Shown here: positions 16,848 through 25,942 of the stretch, one piece after another
How the letters are laid out: each line of letters begins with the position of its first letter
How positions within the stretch are numbered: position 1 is the stretch's first letter
Origin: Sulfurimonas sp.
GTDB taxonomy: Bacteria; Campylobacterota; Campylobacteria; Campylobacterales; Sulfurimonadaceae
Direction of reading: 5' to 3'
Length of the DNA: 64,000 bases
Assembly (NCBI RefSeq): GCF_028713515.1
Contig: NZ_JAQTOD010000001.1
Coordinates: 62,001 to 126,000, forward strand
Position numbers and translations under genes: made by a program
The notes under the pieces: generated by a model
The model's database searches: none
Seen by the model: only the letters and a program-made list of their open reading frames with translations
What the model was told of the DNA's origin: nothing

Positions 16848-18494
16848 TCAGAACTCTTTTAAATCGTCCTCATGCAGAGGAAATACATCTTCGGATCTGC
16901 TAGATGAAACTCCTCCGCTTTGAGCCATTTTTACTGGTTTGCGCATAGGAGGAAGCGTTTTAATCTCTAAACTGTGAAGCTGCTTTTTCTTTGGTGCTGA
17001 TGCTGCGGCACCTGTCTCCATTCCTATCATCTTAGCTAAAACACCTACGGTCTCCATCATTGCTGTAGCTTGCGCATTAAGCTCTTCTGCTGCAGCGGCT
17101 GCTTCTTCTGAGTTTGCAGCAACCTGTTGTGTAACTTGGTCAACCTGTCCCATAGCCTGATTTATTTGTGCCATACCCTCTGATTGCTCTTTACCTGAAA
17201 TTGATATCTCACCTATAAGATCTGATACTTTTTTAGACTGTTCTACAATCTCCTGGAAAGAGGTATGTGTTGCAAGGGCAATTTGATTACCCTCTTTTAT
17301 TTGGCCTACAACCTCTTCGATGATGTCAGAAGTCTCTTTTGCTGCAGATGCTGCACGCTGAGCAAGATTTCTTACCTCGTCTGCAACTACTGCAAATCCT
17401 AGACCATGTTCACCTGCACGAGCTGCTTCAACGGCCGCATTAAGAGCAAGAAGATTAGTTTGGAAGGCGATCTGATCAATTGTTTTAATAATTCCTGAGA
17501 TTTTAGCTGCTGATTGAGTAATAGCATGCATTGAATGAGAGAGCTGCTCTCCTTTTTCATAACCTGCACGAGCTGAATCATTTGCATTTTTTGCTAAAAT
17601 ATCAGCTTGTCTAGCATTGTCTGTATTTTGAGAGTTGATAGCAGTACTCTGCTCTAAAGTAGCACTTACCTCTTCAACGCTAGAAGCTTGTTGACTTGCA
17701 CCTTGAGCTAGAGATGAAGAAGATGAAGCTACTTGATCACTCGCAGAAGTAATCTGCATCGCACCATCGCGAATTGAGCCAACACTTGAAGTGATTGCAC
17801 GAGTTATAGAGCGTATAATCAACATCGATAGAATTAAACTTAGAATTAAAGCAACTAAAACGATTACAATTGATAACTGGGCAGCATTGGCTGATTTGAT
17901 TGTAGCATCTTTAACTGCTTGATTTCCACCATCGATATTAATTTTAGCAATCACATCCATGGAATTAAATGCGGCTTGTCTCGATTCACGGCTTTTTGCG
18001 ATAAACTCTCTCATTTGAACAAAGTAGCCATGTTCTAATGCTGGATCAGTGTTGTTGATAAGAGGTATAAATATATTGGTACGAAAGTTTACACTTAAAT
18101 CTTTCCATTTTGTGTAGTTTTCTTCATACTTTTTCCACTCAGTTGCTTCTTCTGGAGTCTGTGGAAGAGGAGCGTATAATGCAGCTCCTTTATCGTAGCG
18201 CTCAAATCCTTTAATAATTTTGTCTAAAGCGTCTTGAAGTTGTTCTTTTTGTTTTGAATCACCTTCAAGAGAAATAATACGATTTTGTTGAATAACAACT
18301 TGGTTGATTCCAGAGCGCATATCCATAACACCAACAATGGATGGCATTCTGATGGCGCCTATATCATTCATTGAAGCCTGCCACTGCAGTGTGCTGTTGT
18401 ATCCTAGGTAACCCAGAACAATAATTGCGGACATCATAACTGTTGTTAACAAAATTAATTTGCTTCTTAATATCATATTTTCTAACCAATTCAT
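16848..18494 (-). CDS. methyl-accepting chemotaxis protein (4HB-type sensor)
   Basis: A 548-residue transmembrane chemoreceptor. One helix near residues 9-30 and another near 206-230 ([20 protein letters not shown]) enclose a four-helix-bundle periplasmic sensor of about 170 residues, with the conserved [18 protein letters not shown] region. HAMP and a long methyl-accepting signalling domain follow, with tip [20 protein letters not shown]. Glu/Gln-rich flanks ([17 protein letters not shown] and [16 protein letters not shown]) hold likely methylation sites. The C-terminal tail is proline- and lysine-rich and ends in DDLKEF, not a CheR-tethering pentapeptide. Being inside the operon, it is the cognate receptor of this CheA/CheW set. 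Confidence 0.96.
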   Translation of the reverse strand: MNWLENMILRSKLILLTTVMMSAIIVLGYLGYNSTLQWQASMNDIGAIRMPSIVGVMDMRSGINQVVIQQNRIISLEGDSKQKEQLQDALDKIIKGFERYDKGAALYAPLPQTPEEATEWKKYEENYTKWKDLSVNFRTNIFIPLINNTDPALEHGYFVQMREFIAKSRESRQAAFNSMDVIAKINIDGGNQAVKDATIKSANAAQLSIVIVLVALILSLILSMLIIRSITRAITSSVGSIRDGAMQITSASDQVASSSSSLAQGASQQASSVEEVSATLEQSTAINSQNTDNARQADILAKNANDSARAGYEKGEQLSHSMHAITQSAAKISGIIKTIDQIAFQTNLLALNAAVEAARAGEHGLGFAVVADEVRNLAQRAASAAKETSDIIEEVVGQIKEGNQIALATHTSFQEIVEQSKKVSDLIGEISISGKEQSEGMAQINQAMGQVDQVTQQVAANSEEAAAAAEELNAQATAMMETVGVLAKMIGMETGAAASAPKKKQLHSLEIKTLPPMRKPVKMAQSGGVSSSRSEDVFPLHEDDLKEF

Positions 18495-18495
18495 C

Positions 18496-18993
18496 TTATT
18501 CTCCTTCGATTGTTTGTGTTTTTTGTATCTGTTCTAAACTTACCAATTCATCTGCTTCAAAAAGCTTGAGCACATTTAAAATCATCACGACGCTCTCGCC
18601 AATTTGTGCCATGGAGCAGATGAAATCCATATCGATGTTACTACCAAATTTTGGTGGTTCACTTAGATGTGACGAGTCAATTGAAGCGACTTCTTCTACG
18701 CGATCAACAATAAATCCAATATTTACTTTTTCAACTTCAACAATAATGATTGTTGTGTGCATATCCGCTTCTCTAGGCTCCATTGCAAATCGAAGTCTAG
18801 TGTCAACAATCGGTATAATAGATCCACGCAAGTTGATTACTCCACGCATAAATGGTGGAGTCTTTGGAACAAAAGTAACTTTCATCATGGCGATAATCTC
18901 TTTAATTCGATCAATACCAATTCCGTATTGTTCATCCCCTAAAAAAAAGGTAAGATAGCGCTCTTTTTTTGATAGCATTGTGTTTAATTCCAT
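18496..18993 (-). CDS. cheW: chemotaxis coupling protein CheW
   Basis: This 165-residue CheW-fold adaptor joins receptors to CheA. Characteristic segments are [40 protein letters not shown] and [16 protein letters not shown]. It lies 1 nt upstream of the receptor gene and directly after cheY, so receptor, adaptor and kinase are made together. Confidence 0.96.
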   Translation of the reverse strand: MELNTMLSKKERYLTFFLGDEQYGIGIDRIKEIIAMMKVTFVPKTPPFMRGVINLRGSIIPIVDTRLRFAMEPREADMHTTIIIVEVEKVNIGFIVDRVEEVASIDSSHLSEPPKFGSNIDMDFICSMAQIGESVVMILNVLKLFEADELVSLEQIQKTQTIEGE

Positions 18994-18997
18994 TAAA

Positions 18998-19384
18998 TTA
19001 TATCCCCAATATCATTTTAAGTGATTTTACAAGTTTTTCATCACTAAATGGTTTAACCATCCATCCAGTCACACCAATCTCTTTTCCCATCATCTTTATC
19101 TCATTAGAACTTTCTGTTGTTAAGATAATTATAGGCTTGGTTTTGTATCGTTCATCTGCTTTAATTGCTCTGGATAAATCTAAACCATTCATTTGTGGCA
19201 TGTTTACATCACTGATCAGTAAATCAAAATTTTCACTTCCATTTTGAAGTGCCTCTAGTAGTTGAGCTGGATTCAAGTATGAAATGAATTCTATAGCCCT
19301 GCTGCTGATCATCTCCTCTAGCGCCAACTCTGCTGTAGCAATAACAGCCTTGGAGTCATCTACGATAATAACTCGTTTTTTCAT
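18998..19384 (-). CDS. cheY: chemotaxis response regulator CheY
   Basis: A single receiver domain of 128 residues: acidic pair D9-D10 (IIVDDSKAV), phospho-acceptor D59 (LLISDVNMPQMNG), the Thr of IIILTTESS and the Lys of WMVKPFSDEKL. After phosphorylation by CheA it should bind the flagellar switch. It is the first gene of the nine-gene operon, with AAGGAAG upstream of the start and several -10-like AT hexamers in the 344-nt gap before it. It is 4 nt from cheW. Confidence 0.95.
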   Translation of the reverse strand: MKKRVIIVDDSKAVIATAELALEEMISSRAIEFISYLNPAQLLEALQNGSENFDLLISDVNMPQMNGLDLSRAIKADERYKTKPIIILTTESSNEIKMMGKEIGVTGWMVKPFSDEKLVKSLKMILGI

Positions 19385-19636
19385 TTATGTTTCTTCCTTT
19401 TAACTTTACAAAATATAATATTTTTTAAACACGAGCTAGAGTTTAGCTACTTGTTTCTTAAAAAATAATTACTAGATATTGATAAAAAATAATTATAATA
19501 GAATTAGAATAATACAAAATATGTTTTATAAAGTAGATGTTTTTTAATTAGTTGGCTGGATAAAGCAAATTATTATAAGAACTAATAAGTCTAAGAATAT
19601 TAATAAGGTATTGGAAATAGTTAAGGAGATAAATAG
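19385..19636. other. AT-rich gap upstream of cheY (part of 344-nt intergenic region)
   Basis: No protein gene is visible here. The segment is very AT-rich and contains several TATAAT-like hexamers usable in either direction, notably ATTATAAT near 19492-19499. It must hold the promoter of the chemotaxis operon on the minus strand, and possibly one for the plus-strand micro-ORF that follows. No clear -35 or sigma28/sigma54 element could be assigned by eye. Confidence 0.4.
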
Positions 19637-19696
19637 TTGAGTATGTCAAAATTAATAGCTAAGCTGTTTTTAGTAAAGACTACATTGCTAAAATAG
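19637..19696 (+). CDS. possible 19-residue micro-ORF
   Basis: TTG 19637 opens a 19-codon frame encoding a short, hydrophobic, positively charged peptide (MSMSKLIAKLFLVKTTLLK). AAGGAG at 19623-19628 lies 8 nt upstream, an unusually good ribosome site for non-coding DNA. A hairpin with a T run overlaps the stop. An internal ATG at 19643 is a less well spaced alternative. Such peptides can be toxins or leaders, or the match may be chance; there is no family evidence. Confidence 0.3.
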   Translation: MSMSKLIAKLFLVKTTLLK

Positions 19697-19724
19697 CTTT
19701 TATCTTTCTATCTAGCATTTTTTT
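19686..19724 (+). terminator. probable intrinsic terminator, plus strand
   Basis: An imperfect stem TGCTA..ATAG (19686-19696) pairs with CTAT.TAGCA (19708-19717) and is followed by seven T (19718-19724). No recognised plus-strand gene precedes it, so it supports a short transcript from the gap. It is also near the 3' end of the minus-strand lipoprotein gene. Confidence 0.55.
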
Positions 19725-19728
19725 GCCA

Positions 19729-20298
19729 CTACTTAGTAACCCTTAGACCACTAAAGAGTTCAAATTTTTTATTTATCTCTTTTGAGAGGCGAGCTGTCAC
19801 ATCTTCTTTGAAGTTATAATGCTTCTGTACACCCCAGACCTCAACGGCAACCTCCCCCTTAAGGAAAATTTTTCGCTTTGATTGCACGGCTCCATATAGA
19901 TAAGTAAGGCTCTCTTTGCTTAGCTCAATACGAAACTCCAATGGAATAATCTTCTCTTTGCCAGAGATAAAAATAACTTTTTTTGTTGCATCAGCTTTTA
20001 TTTCACCCTGAGCAACAGAGCTGTTGTTGTCCCCAAGGCTATACTTTAAAGAGTGAAGGATTATATCACTATGCCATCTGTTTGTAATTTTTACATCAGT
20101 TGCAATCTTGATACCATCTTTTTTTCCTGTAGGACCAATGAGAGCTAGGAACCCTAGTAAAATATCATTTCCAGAGCTCTCAAGTCGTACATCGCCAGCT
20201 TGTTCTATAAAAATATCTTTCCCCATTTTTGGAGCGCACCCCACAAAGATGGATGCAAGAAGCAAGAGAACTGTAAGTTGTTTCATCTTTTTTTTCAC
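19729..20298 (-). CDS. lipoprotein with LEA14/WHy-like domain
   Basis: A 189-residue predicted lipoprotein: Lys-rich start, hydrophobic stretch and lipobox FVGC with Cys21. The mature part reads as a beta-rich domain with IKIATDVKITNRWHSDIILHS and later strands EKIIPLEFRIELS and KIFLKGEVAVEVWG. This is the layout of LEA14/water-stress (WHy) domains, small beta-sandwiches found in envelope lipoproteins. That family call is by pattern and moderate. It lies 6 nt after the metallopeptidase gene on the same strand, so they are probably cotranscribed. ATG 20286 (MKQLTV) is an alternative start. Confidence 0.75.
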   Translation of the reverse strand: MKKKMKQLTVLLLLASIFVGCAPKMGKDIFIEQAGDVRLESSGNDILLGFLALIGPTGKKDGIKIATDVKITNRWHSDIILHSLKYSLGDNNSSVAQGEIKADATKKVIFISGKEKIIPLEFRIELSKESLTYLYGAVQSKRKIFLKGEVAVEVWGVQKHYNFKEDVTARLSKEINKKFELFSGLRVTK

Positions 20299-20304
20299 AA
20301 TAAT

Positions 20305-21387
20305 CTACCTTTTTTTGCCAATATACATCTCCAGCAACAGATTAAGAATACTAAAGAGTGATTTGTCTAAAACTGTTTCAGAAGTTGTATGATAGCCAGT
20401 TGTTGGGATTTGTAGTGTTGTGCCTTGTATTTCTGCGCCACTCGCAACTATCAGTCTTCCTAGCTCCGTTCTTCCTAGTGAAACTGGGTTTAACCCCTGT
20501 TCTTGAAGTTTTTTATTTTTCTCTCTAATATAGGAGTCTTTAAAACTATACATAATTTTATATTTTTTGCAAAGTCTTTCTATCTCACCTGTTAATGGTG
20601 AGTTAAACTCAGCGCTTGCATCTCCATGGCGAAGCACTACATCTTGCATTTGGGCCTTTTGGCGATCTGGATATGGACTTGTGTCTAAAACCAACAATCT
20701 ATCACTGGTTATGCCCCAACGACGAAAATGTTCTAGCAGAAAACGCCAACTCTTCCCAGACTCCTCTTGCGCCGTAAAAAATGCCAATCCTTTGTACCCT
20801 TTTTGGTACATATAGAGAATTATTGCGGCACTTACGACATTATCAAGCTGTGCACTAAAGAGTCCATCTTCATGTTTTAAAGTGTCAACAAAGGCAACCG
20901 GAGTTCCAGCTATGAGATGCTCTAGTCCTTTAACTTCAAAAACAAGATTTTTTCTTCGCTCACAAATATAAGCGTTATCAATTATTCCCAAACCAAGATA
21001 ACTCCCAGACCATGGCTCATAAGCTTGAACAACTTGATTTTTAAATCTCTCTGCAATGTTCATAAATGTCTGCTCAGAAAATGAATCGCCCGTCAAATCT
21101 CCACGGTTTTGTGCCAAAAAAGCAGCATACTGAAACTCATTTGGACCTGTGCAGATAAGTCCGTGTCTATCTATGTGCGCAGAAATCATTCCTCGCTCAG
21201 GCTCACTTCCCTCGGCCACCAAAAGCCCCTCGTAAAGTGTTGTTTTTATCCCCAGTTCATCAAGTTCCCGTTTTATAGAGAGAAAAAATGGATGCTCTGC
21301 CCCAACAACCGATGGTTTACGAATAAGATGTTTAAGGATGTCTATAAAATCTTGATAATTTTTTTGCATATAATCTTTCTTATCCAT
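20305..21387 (-). CDS. M42/M20-type zinc aminopeptidase-like protein
   Basis: The 360-residue protein has the ordered metal-ligand motifs of dinuclear zinc peptidases: SAHIDRHG (H71, D73), QLDNVVSAA, TAQEESG with the catalytic and ligand glutamates, LDTSPYPD, and a C-terminal TTGYHTTSE histidine. This is the arrangement of M42 glutamyl-aminopeptidase/deblocking enzymes within clan MH. There is no signal peptide, so it should act on cytoplasmic peptides. It diverges from the plus-strand protease cassette and is followed by the lipoprotein gene. The substrate is unknown. Confidence 0.85.
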   Translation of the reverse strand: MDKKDYMQKNYQDFIDILKHLIRKPSVVGAEHPFFLSIKRELDELGIKTTLYEGLLVAEGSEPERGMISAHIDRHGLICTGPNEFQYAAFLAQNRGDLTGDSFSEQTFMNIAERFKNQVVQAYEPWSGSYLGLGIIDNAYICERRKNLVFEVKGLEHLIAGTPVAFVDTLKHEDGLFSAQLDNVVSAAIILYMYQKGYKGLAFFTAQEESGKSWRFLLEHFRRWGITSDRLLVLDTSPYPDRQKAQMQDVVLRHGDASAEFNSPLTGEIERLCKKYKIMYSFKDSYIREKNKKLQEQGLNPVSLGRTELGRLIVASGAEIQGTTLQIPTTGYHTTSETVLDKSLFSILNLLLEMYIGKKR

Positions 21388-21522
21388 TATGCTAAAACTT
21401 CTTTGATTGTGCGAAAATTAGCTGGATTTCCTACTTGTAAAGTTGTAAAAATTATATATGATTAACTATGTAATTAACTTTAAAGCGTTTTTAAATCATA
21501 GAGTTTGGCATTATAAGTTTGG

Positions 21523-21528
21523 TATAAT
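21523..21528 (+). promoter_or_regulatory. -10 element of the protease cassette
   Basis: TATAAT at 21523-21528, preceded by G and T-rich DNA, predicts a transcript start near 21535, 49 nt before ATG 21584. That argues against the longer in-frame starts at 21458 and 21526. A small hairpin (CTCAC 21542-21546 with GTGAG 21555-21559) lies in the leader. Confidence 0.5.
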
Positions 21529-21583
21529 GATAGCCACAAACCTCACTATTTTTTGTGAGCAACAATTCATAAAAAGTAGACAT

Positions 21584-22897
21584 ATGAGCTGGTTAAATTT
21601 TTTTGATACAAAAGTAGAACAAAAACATAAATTTGGAAGAGCGCTTGATTCGAGTCTTGCGGAAAATGAAGAGGAACTGTTTAACCAATCTAGCGAAGCG
21701 TTTGAGCAAAAAGAGATATTAAAGGCTTATAATCTCTACCTCAAAACCATTGAGAATTTTCACAATGGTCTCTCAAACCATAATATAACCGTCTCTCAAA
21801 GTGAGGATGAACTAAATTTTGAGATATTTCAAGGAAGTGCTAAAGTTAGCGGTAAAATCACAAATGAGCAACTTTATGCGGAGTCTATTATCACAAAAAA
21901 ATTATCTGCGAGTGTTGCACTAAAGAGATATGTTTTAGAAAAAAACTATCAAATGACTTATGCTTATTATTTTAGTGATGAGGAGTATATCAAGCTAAAG
22001 ATATCTCATGATAACACAAAAATGACTCCGCAAAAAGTTTTTTACTCTCTAAGAGAACTTGCCGTAAATGCCGATTTTGACAAAGGTTATATAAACTCTA
22101 TATTTAAAGATACAAAAGTAGAAGATACCTCGCATCTAAAACCGTTAGAGAGCAGTGAACTAAAGATAAAATATGATTTTATGCACAAATGGATTACTCA
22201 AATTGAGGATAAAATATTGACATATCCATCAAATGATAACTCTGCAATGCAATCTTTTACCCTGCTATATCTACTTTTTAAAATAGACTATCTCATAACT
22301 CCAAAATATGATATATATCAAAAAATAAGTGAAAAAATAGAGGAGTATTTTAGTGATGAAAATATCTTGGTTGAGGCAAAAAACGAGGAGTTAAGGGAGT
22401 ATATAGAAAAACTAAAAGAGATGGATTTTGAGGAGTTTGGATCAAATTTTTATTATGCACAATACTCGTTTAACCAATCAGACAGAGCATCACAAGAGGA
22501 GATAGAATCTTTTATAAATGAATCACTTGTAAAAATAAGATGGTACAAAACCAACAGATACAATCTTGTGATTCCAATCATTTATGAGTATATTGCTCTT
22601 TATATTCTCTATATCTACAACCTGCATCCAGTTACAAGAAAGTTGCTCCATATCTTAGTTGAGATACAAAATCCATCCTATTTTAAGGAGATAGGATACG
22701 CTACGCTTTACGATGAAAATGGCTCTGCTTTTTCAAAAAGAGCCATCACTTCAAGGATAGAAGATGCTATTTCGCCATATCAGGAAAACTTTAAATTACT
22801 AAAACCATTTGGTGATAAACTCAACTACACTTCACTAAATGAGTTTAGCAACAGCTTTTATCTTCAACTAAAAAATCTTAATTTTCAAGAGATATAG
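21584..22897 (+). CDS. unassigned 437-aa protein, partner of the trypsin-like protease
   Basis: I do not recognise this protein. It begins with a TPR-like helical pair (ENEEELFNQSSEAFEQKEIL then KAYNLYLKTIENFHNG), followed by an alpha/beta section about residues 55-165 (KVSGKITNEQLYAESIITKK ... TYAYYFSDEEYIKLKI) and then a long helical C-terminal half. There is no signal peptide or clear membrane helix, though IPIIYEYIALYILYIYNL (about residues 330-347) is hydrophobic. The stop is only 2 nt before the protease gene, so the two are cotranscribed and probably functional partners. ATG 21584 is chosen because the predicted transcript starts downstream of the alternatives. Confidence 0.8.
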   Translation: MSWLNFFDTKVEQKHKFGRALDSSLAENEEELFNQSSEAFEQKEILKAYNLYLKTIENFHNGLSNHNITVSQSEDELNFEIFQGSAKVSGKITNEQLYAESIITKKLSASVALKRYVLEKNYQMTYAYYFSDEEYIKLKISHDNTKMTPQKVFYSLRELAVNADFDKGYINSIFKDTKVEDTSHLKPLESSELKIKYDFMHKWITQIEDKILTYPSNDNSAMQSFTLLYLLFKIDYLITPKYDIYQKISEKIEEYFSDENILVEAKNEELREYIEKLKEMDFEEFGSNFYYAQYSFNQSDRASQEEIESFINESLVKIRWYKTNRYNLVIPIIYEYIALYILYIYNLHPVTRKLLHILVEIQNPSYFKEIGYATLYDENGSAFSKRAITSRIEDAISPYQENFKLLKPFGDKLNYTSLNEFSNSFYLQLKNLNFQEI

Positions 22898-22899
22898 CC

Positions 22900-23985
22900 A
22901 TGAACACTCAAACTATTTTAGAAACTTACATAGACAACATCATCCAAGTTATGACCCCTTATGGCACTGGAAGTGGCTTTATAATTGATGATTTAATTAT
23001 CACAAACTCACATGTTGCATCTGGACTAAAAGAGGTTGTGATAAGCTCAAAAACTATAAAAAGAGCTATTGCAAAAGTGGTTTACGATGACCCATATTTT
23101 GATTTGGCATTTCTTAGCATCAAGCTTGAAGCGACCAAAAATCCGCTAAAACTCTCTAGTAAAAGTGTTGAAGATGGTGACACAACAATAGCAATCGGAC
23201 ATCCTTATGGGCTAAACTACACAGCCACAGAGGGGATTGTCTCAAAAGCAATGAGAGTTCAGGGAGAGCTGGAGTACATCCAGATAGATGCTGCCATAAA
23301 TCCTGGAAATAGCGGTGGACCTCTCTTAAATATTGATGCAGAGGTGATTGGAGTAAATACTTTTATTATACAAAACTCCAACAATTTAGGTTTTGCTCTT
23401 CCATATTACTATATCGATGAAGCTCTAAAGAGTTACAAAGCGCTAAAAAAAGAGAACATTATCAGATGTATATCTTGTAAAAACTTGATTGATGAGTTGG
23501 AGATAAAAGAGGATTATTGCCCAAAATGCGGGACAAAACTAGAGGTTGCAAAGCAGAGGCGAAAAGGTTATAACCCTCCAAGAACAACAAAACTAATTGA
23601 AGATATTTTAGCCATGCTTGAAGTAAATGTAACTTTAGCGAGAAGGTCCCAAGCATCATGGAGAGTTGAGTATGATGACACAAGATGTGATATAAACTAC
23701 TACGACAACGGCGTTATCATTGGCGATTCTAAGCTCTGCACCATACCAAAGGATAAAATTTCAGATATATATGATTATCTACTTGATATAAATGGAGAGT
23801 TTTCATACCTAAGATTTTCGATAAACGAAAACTTTGTTTACTTATCTTACATCATCGTTGACTCGTCACTGACGCTAGAAGAGGGGAAAACAGCGTTCGC
23901 AAAACTATTTGATAACTCGATTAAATATAGTGATATTTTGATAAACAGATTTAACGCCATAAAACATAAAAAAGAAGAGGATTAA
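22900..23985 (+). CDS. cytosolic trypsin-like serine protease with zinc ribbon and CesT/YbjN-like C-terminal domain
   Basis: The protein has 361 residues. The N-terminal domain is a complete trypsin-fold protease with H38 (TNSHVAS), D68 (DPYFDLAFL) and S138 (NPGNSGGPLL). It is HtrA-like in sequence, but starts straight at the protease domain, with no signal peptide or anchor and no PDZ domain. A zinc ribbon follows (C190-x-x-C193 and C207-x-x-C210). The last 130 residues form an alpha/beta domain (TTKLIEDILAMLEVNVTLA, then SFLRFSIN-type strands) that looks like YbjN or type III chaperone-like folds; this last call is tentative. It is coupled to the unassigned upstream gene. The architecture suggests a regulated intracellular protease with its adaptor domains; substrates are unknown. 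Confidence 0.9.
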   Translation: MNTQTILETYIDNIIQVMTPYGTGSGFIIDDLIITNSHVASGLKEVVISSKTIKRAIAKVVYDDPYFDLAFLSIKLEATKNPLKLSSKSVEDGDTTIAIGHPYGLNYTATEGIVSKAMRVQGELEYIQIDAAINPGNSGGPLLNIDAEVIGVNTFIIQNSNNLGFALPYYYIDEALKSYKALKKENIIRCISCKNLIDELEIKEDYCPKCGTKLEVAKQRRKGYNPPRTTKLIEDILAMLEVNVTLARRSQASWRVEYDDTRCDINYYDNGVIIGDSKLCTIPKDKISDIYDYLLDINGEFSYLRFSINENFVYLSYIIVDSSLTLEEGKTAFAKLFDNSIKYSDILINRFNAIKHKKEED

Positions 23986-23989
23986 AAAA

Positions 23990-25942
23990 ATGAGTAAATT
24001 TATAGAGTTGAACCTAGACTTGGCAAATTTCATAACAAAGCTAGAGGGTATAACGAAACAGAACAACGAAAAGATAGAAGAGCTTTTAGGACTAGATGAC
24101 AAAACTTACGCCAATTTCGTAAAACCGCTAGAGATGATGGATGAGTATTTGGGACATTTTTTTACACCATTGTCACATATAAATTCCGTTTGCAACACTA
24201 AAGAGACACAAGAAGTTTACTCGAACTCTCTACCAATCATAACTGAGTATTCCACAAAAATTTCACAAAATATAGAGATATACAAAGCGTACAAAACCAT
24301 CCAAGAGAGACAAAACAAAAGCCTAAACTATGAGCAAAAAAGGGTTTTAGAGTTAAATATTTTAAACTTTGAGTTAAGCGGAGCGCATCTAGATGATGCC
24401 ACAAAAGAGAGACTTCAAGAGATAAACCTAAGAGAGAGCGAACTCTCAAACGACTTTTCTCAAAATGTACTAGATGCAACAAACGCCTACGAGTATATCA
24501 TTACGGACGAGAAAGACATAGATGGCATACCAAAGAGTGATCTGGAGAGTGCAAAATTTGAGGATGATGGGGTTATAAAATATAAATTCACCCTGCAGAT
24601 GCCGTCCTACATAGCTTATATGACTTATGGCAAAAACAGAGAAATCAGAGAAGCGCTCTACAAAGCATATACCACAAGAGCGCCTCAAAATGCCAAAATA
24701 ATAGATGAGATTCTTCTACTTAAAAATGAGATGAGCAATCTTTTGGGCTTTGGGGATTATGCTGAATATTCACTAAAGAGCAAAATGGCTAAAACGAAAG
24801 AGGATGTAATTGACTTTCTAGAAACACTTGTAACAAAATCAAAAGCTCAAGCCGTAAAAGAGCTAGACGAGGTTGCAAAACTCTCAGACAGACCGCTGGA
24901 GAGTTTTGATAGCGCGTTTTATAGCGAGATTTTAAAAAAAGAGAAATATGAGTTTGATGAAGAGCTGTTTCGTCCATATTTTGAGCAAAAAAGCGTTGTG
25001 GTTGGTATGTTTAACTTTTTGGATAAGCTTTTTGGAATTAAGTTTGAAAAGGTTAATGAACTGCTTTGGGATGAAAAAGCAACCGCCTATAATCTATATT
25101 TAAAAAATGAATTAAGAGCAAAACTCTATCTGGATTTAGAGTCACGAAAAGGAAAAAAAGGTGGCGCTTGGATGCACAACATTCAAACTCACTGCACAAA
25201 CGAGAGTGGCGAAGAACAGCTAGCATCAGCATATATAGTTTGCAATTTTCCACCCTCAAGCAAAGAAAATCCATCACTATTAAGACATGATGATGTTGTA
25301 ACACTTTTTCATGAGATGGGACATACAATCCATCATCTTCTAAGTAGAGTAAACGAGAGTGGTGTAAGTGGAGTAAATGGCGTTGAGTGGGATGCAGTTG
25401 AGTTTCCATCGCAATTTTTAGAAAACTTTGCTTACGAACCAAGCGTGTTAAAGCTTTTTGCTATGCACTATGAAAGCAAAGAGATTATCCCAGATGAAAT
25501 GATTGAAAAATTGGTTCGTAGTAAAAATTTTCTCTCAGCATCTTCAATGTTAAGACAGCTTGAGTTCTCTATCTTTGATTTTAAGCTTCACTCAAAACTT
25601 TACCAAGGCGACGAGATTCAAGAGTTGCTAAACAGCATCAGAGAAGAGACTTCCATAATAAAAGCACCTAGCTATAACAAGTTCCAAAATGGATTCTCAC
25701 ACATCTTTGCTGGCGGATATGCTGCTGGATATTATAGTTATAAATGGGCAGAGGTTTTGAGTGCTGATGCGTTTTTTAGTGTTGTCGACGAGGGTATATT
25801 TAACTCAACAACAGCAAAAAAATATTTAGAATTTATTTTAAATTGTGGCGGGGCAAAAAGCATGGGTGAGCTATTTGTAGATATGATGGGACGAAAACCA
25901 AATCCCGATAGTCTGCTTAGATTAAACGGTATAAACCTGTGA
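23990..25942 (+). CDS. M3-family oligopeptidase (oligopeptidase A/PrlC-like)
   Basis: This 650-residue zinc endopeptidase has the M3 signature FHEMGHTIHHLLS (H441-E-x-x-H445) and the downstream glutamate ligand in WDAVEFPSQFLENF. It degrades short peptides in the cytoplasm, including signal-peptide fragments in characterised relatives. The start lies 4 nt after the protease gene stop, so it is the third gene of the cassette, and its stop overlaps the next gene by 4 nt. Processing of peptides released by the upstream protease is a reasonable inference. Confidence 0.95.
   Translation: MSKFIELNLDLANFITKLEGITKQNNEKIEELLGLDDKTYANFVKPLEMMDEYLGHFFTPLSHINSVCNTKETQEVYSNSLPIITEYSTKISQNIEIYKAYKTIQERQNKSLNYEQKRVLELNILNFELSGAHLDDATKERLQEINLRESELSNDFSQNVLDATNAYEYIITDEKDIDGIPKSDLESAKFEDDGVIKYKFTLQMPSYIAYMTYGKNREIREALYKAYTTRAPQNAKIIDEILLLKNEMSNLLGFGDYAEYSLKSKMAKTKEDVIDFLETLVTKSKAQAVKELDEVAKLSDRPLESFDSAFYSEILKKEKYEFDEELFRPYFEQKSVVVGMFNFLDKLFGIKFEKVNELLWDEKATAYNLYLKNELRAKLYLDLESRKGKKGGAWMHNIQTHCTNESGEEQLASAYIVCNFPPSSKENPSLLRHDDVVTLFHEMGHTIHHLLSRVNESGVSGVNGVEWDAVEFPSQFLENFAYEPSVLKLFAMHYESKEIIPDEMIEKLVRSKNFLSASSMLRQLEFSIFDFKLHSKLYQGDEIQELLNSIREETSIIKAPSYNKFQNGFSHIFAGGYAAGYYSYKWAEVLSADAFFSVVDEGIFNSTTAKKYLEFILNCGGAKSMGELFVDMMGRKPNPDSLLRLNGINL

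Noticed and set aside
21458..21583. Longer N-terminus for the protease partner
   Set aside because: It lies upstream of or across the predicted transcript start and has no ribosome site.
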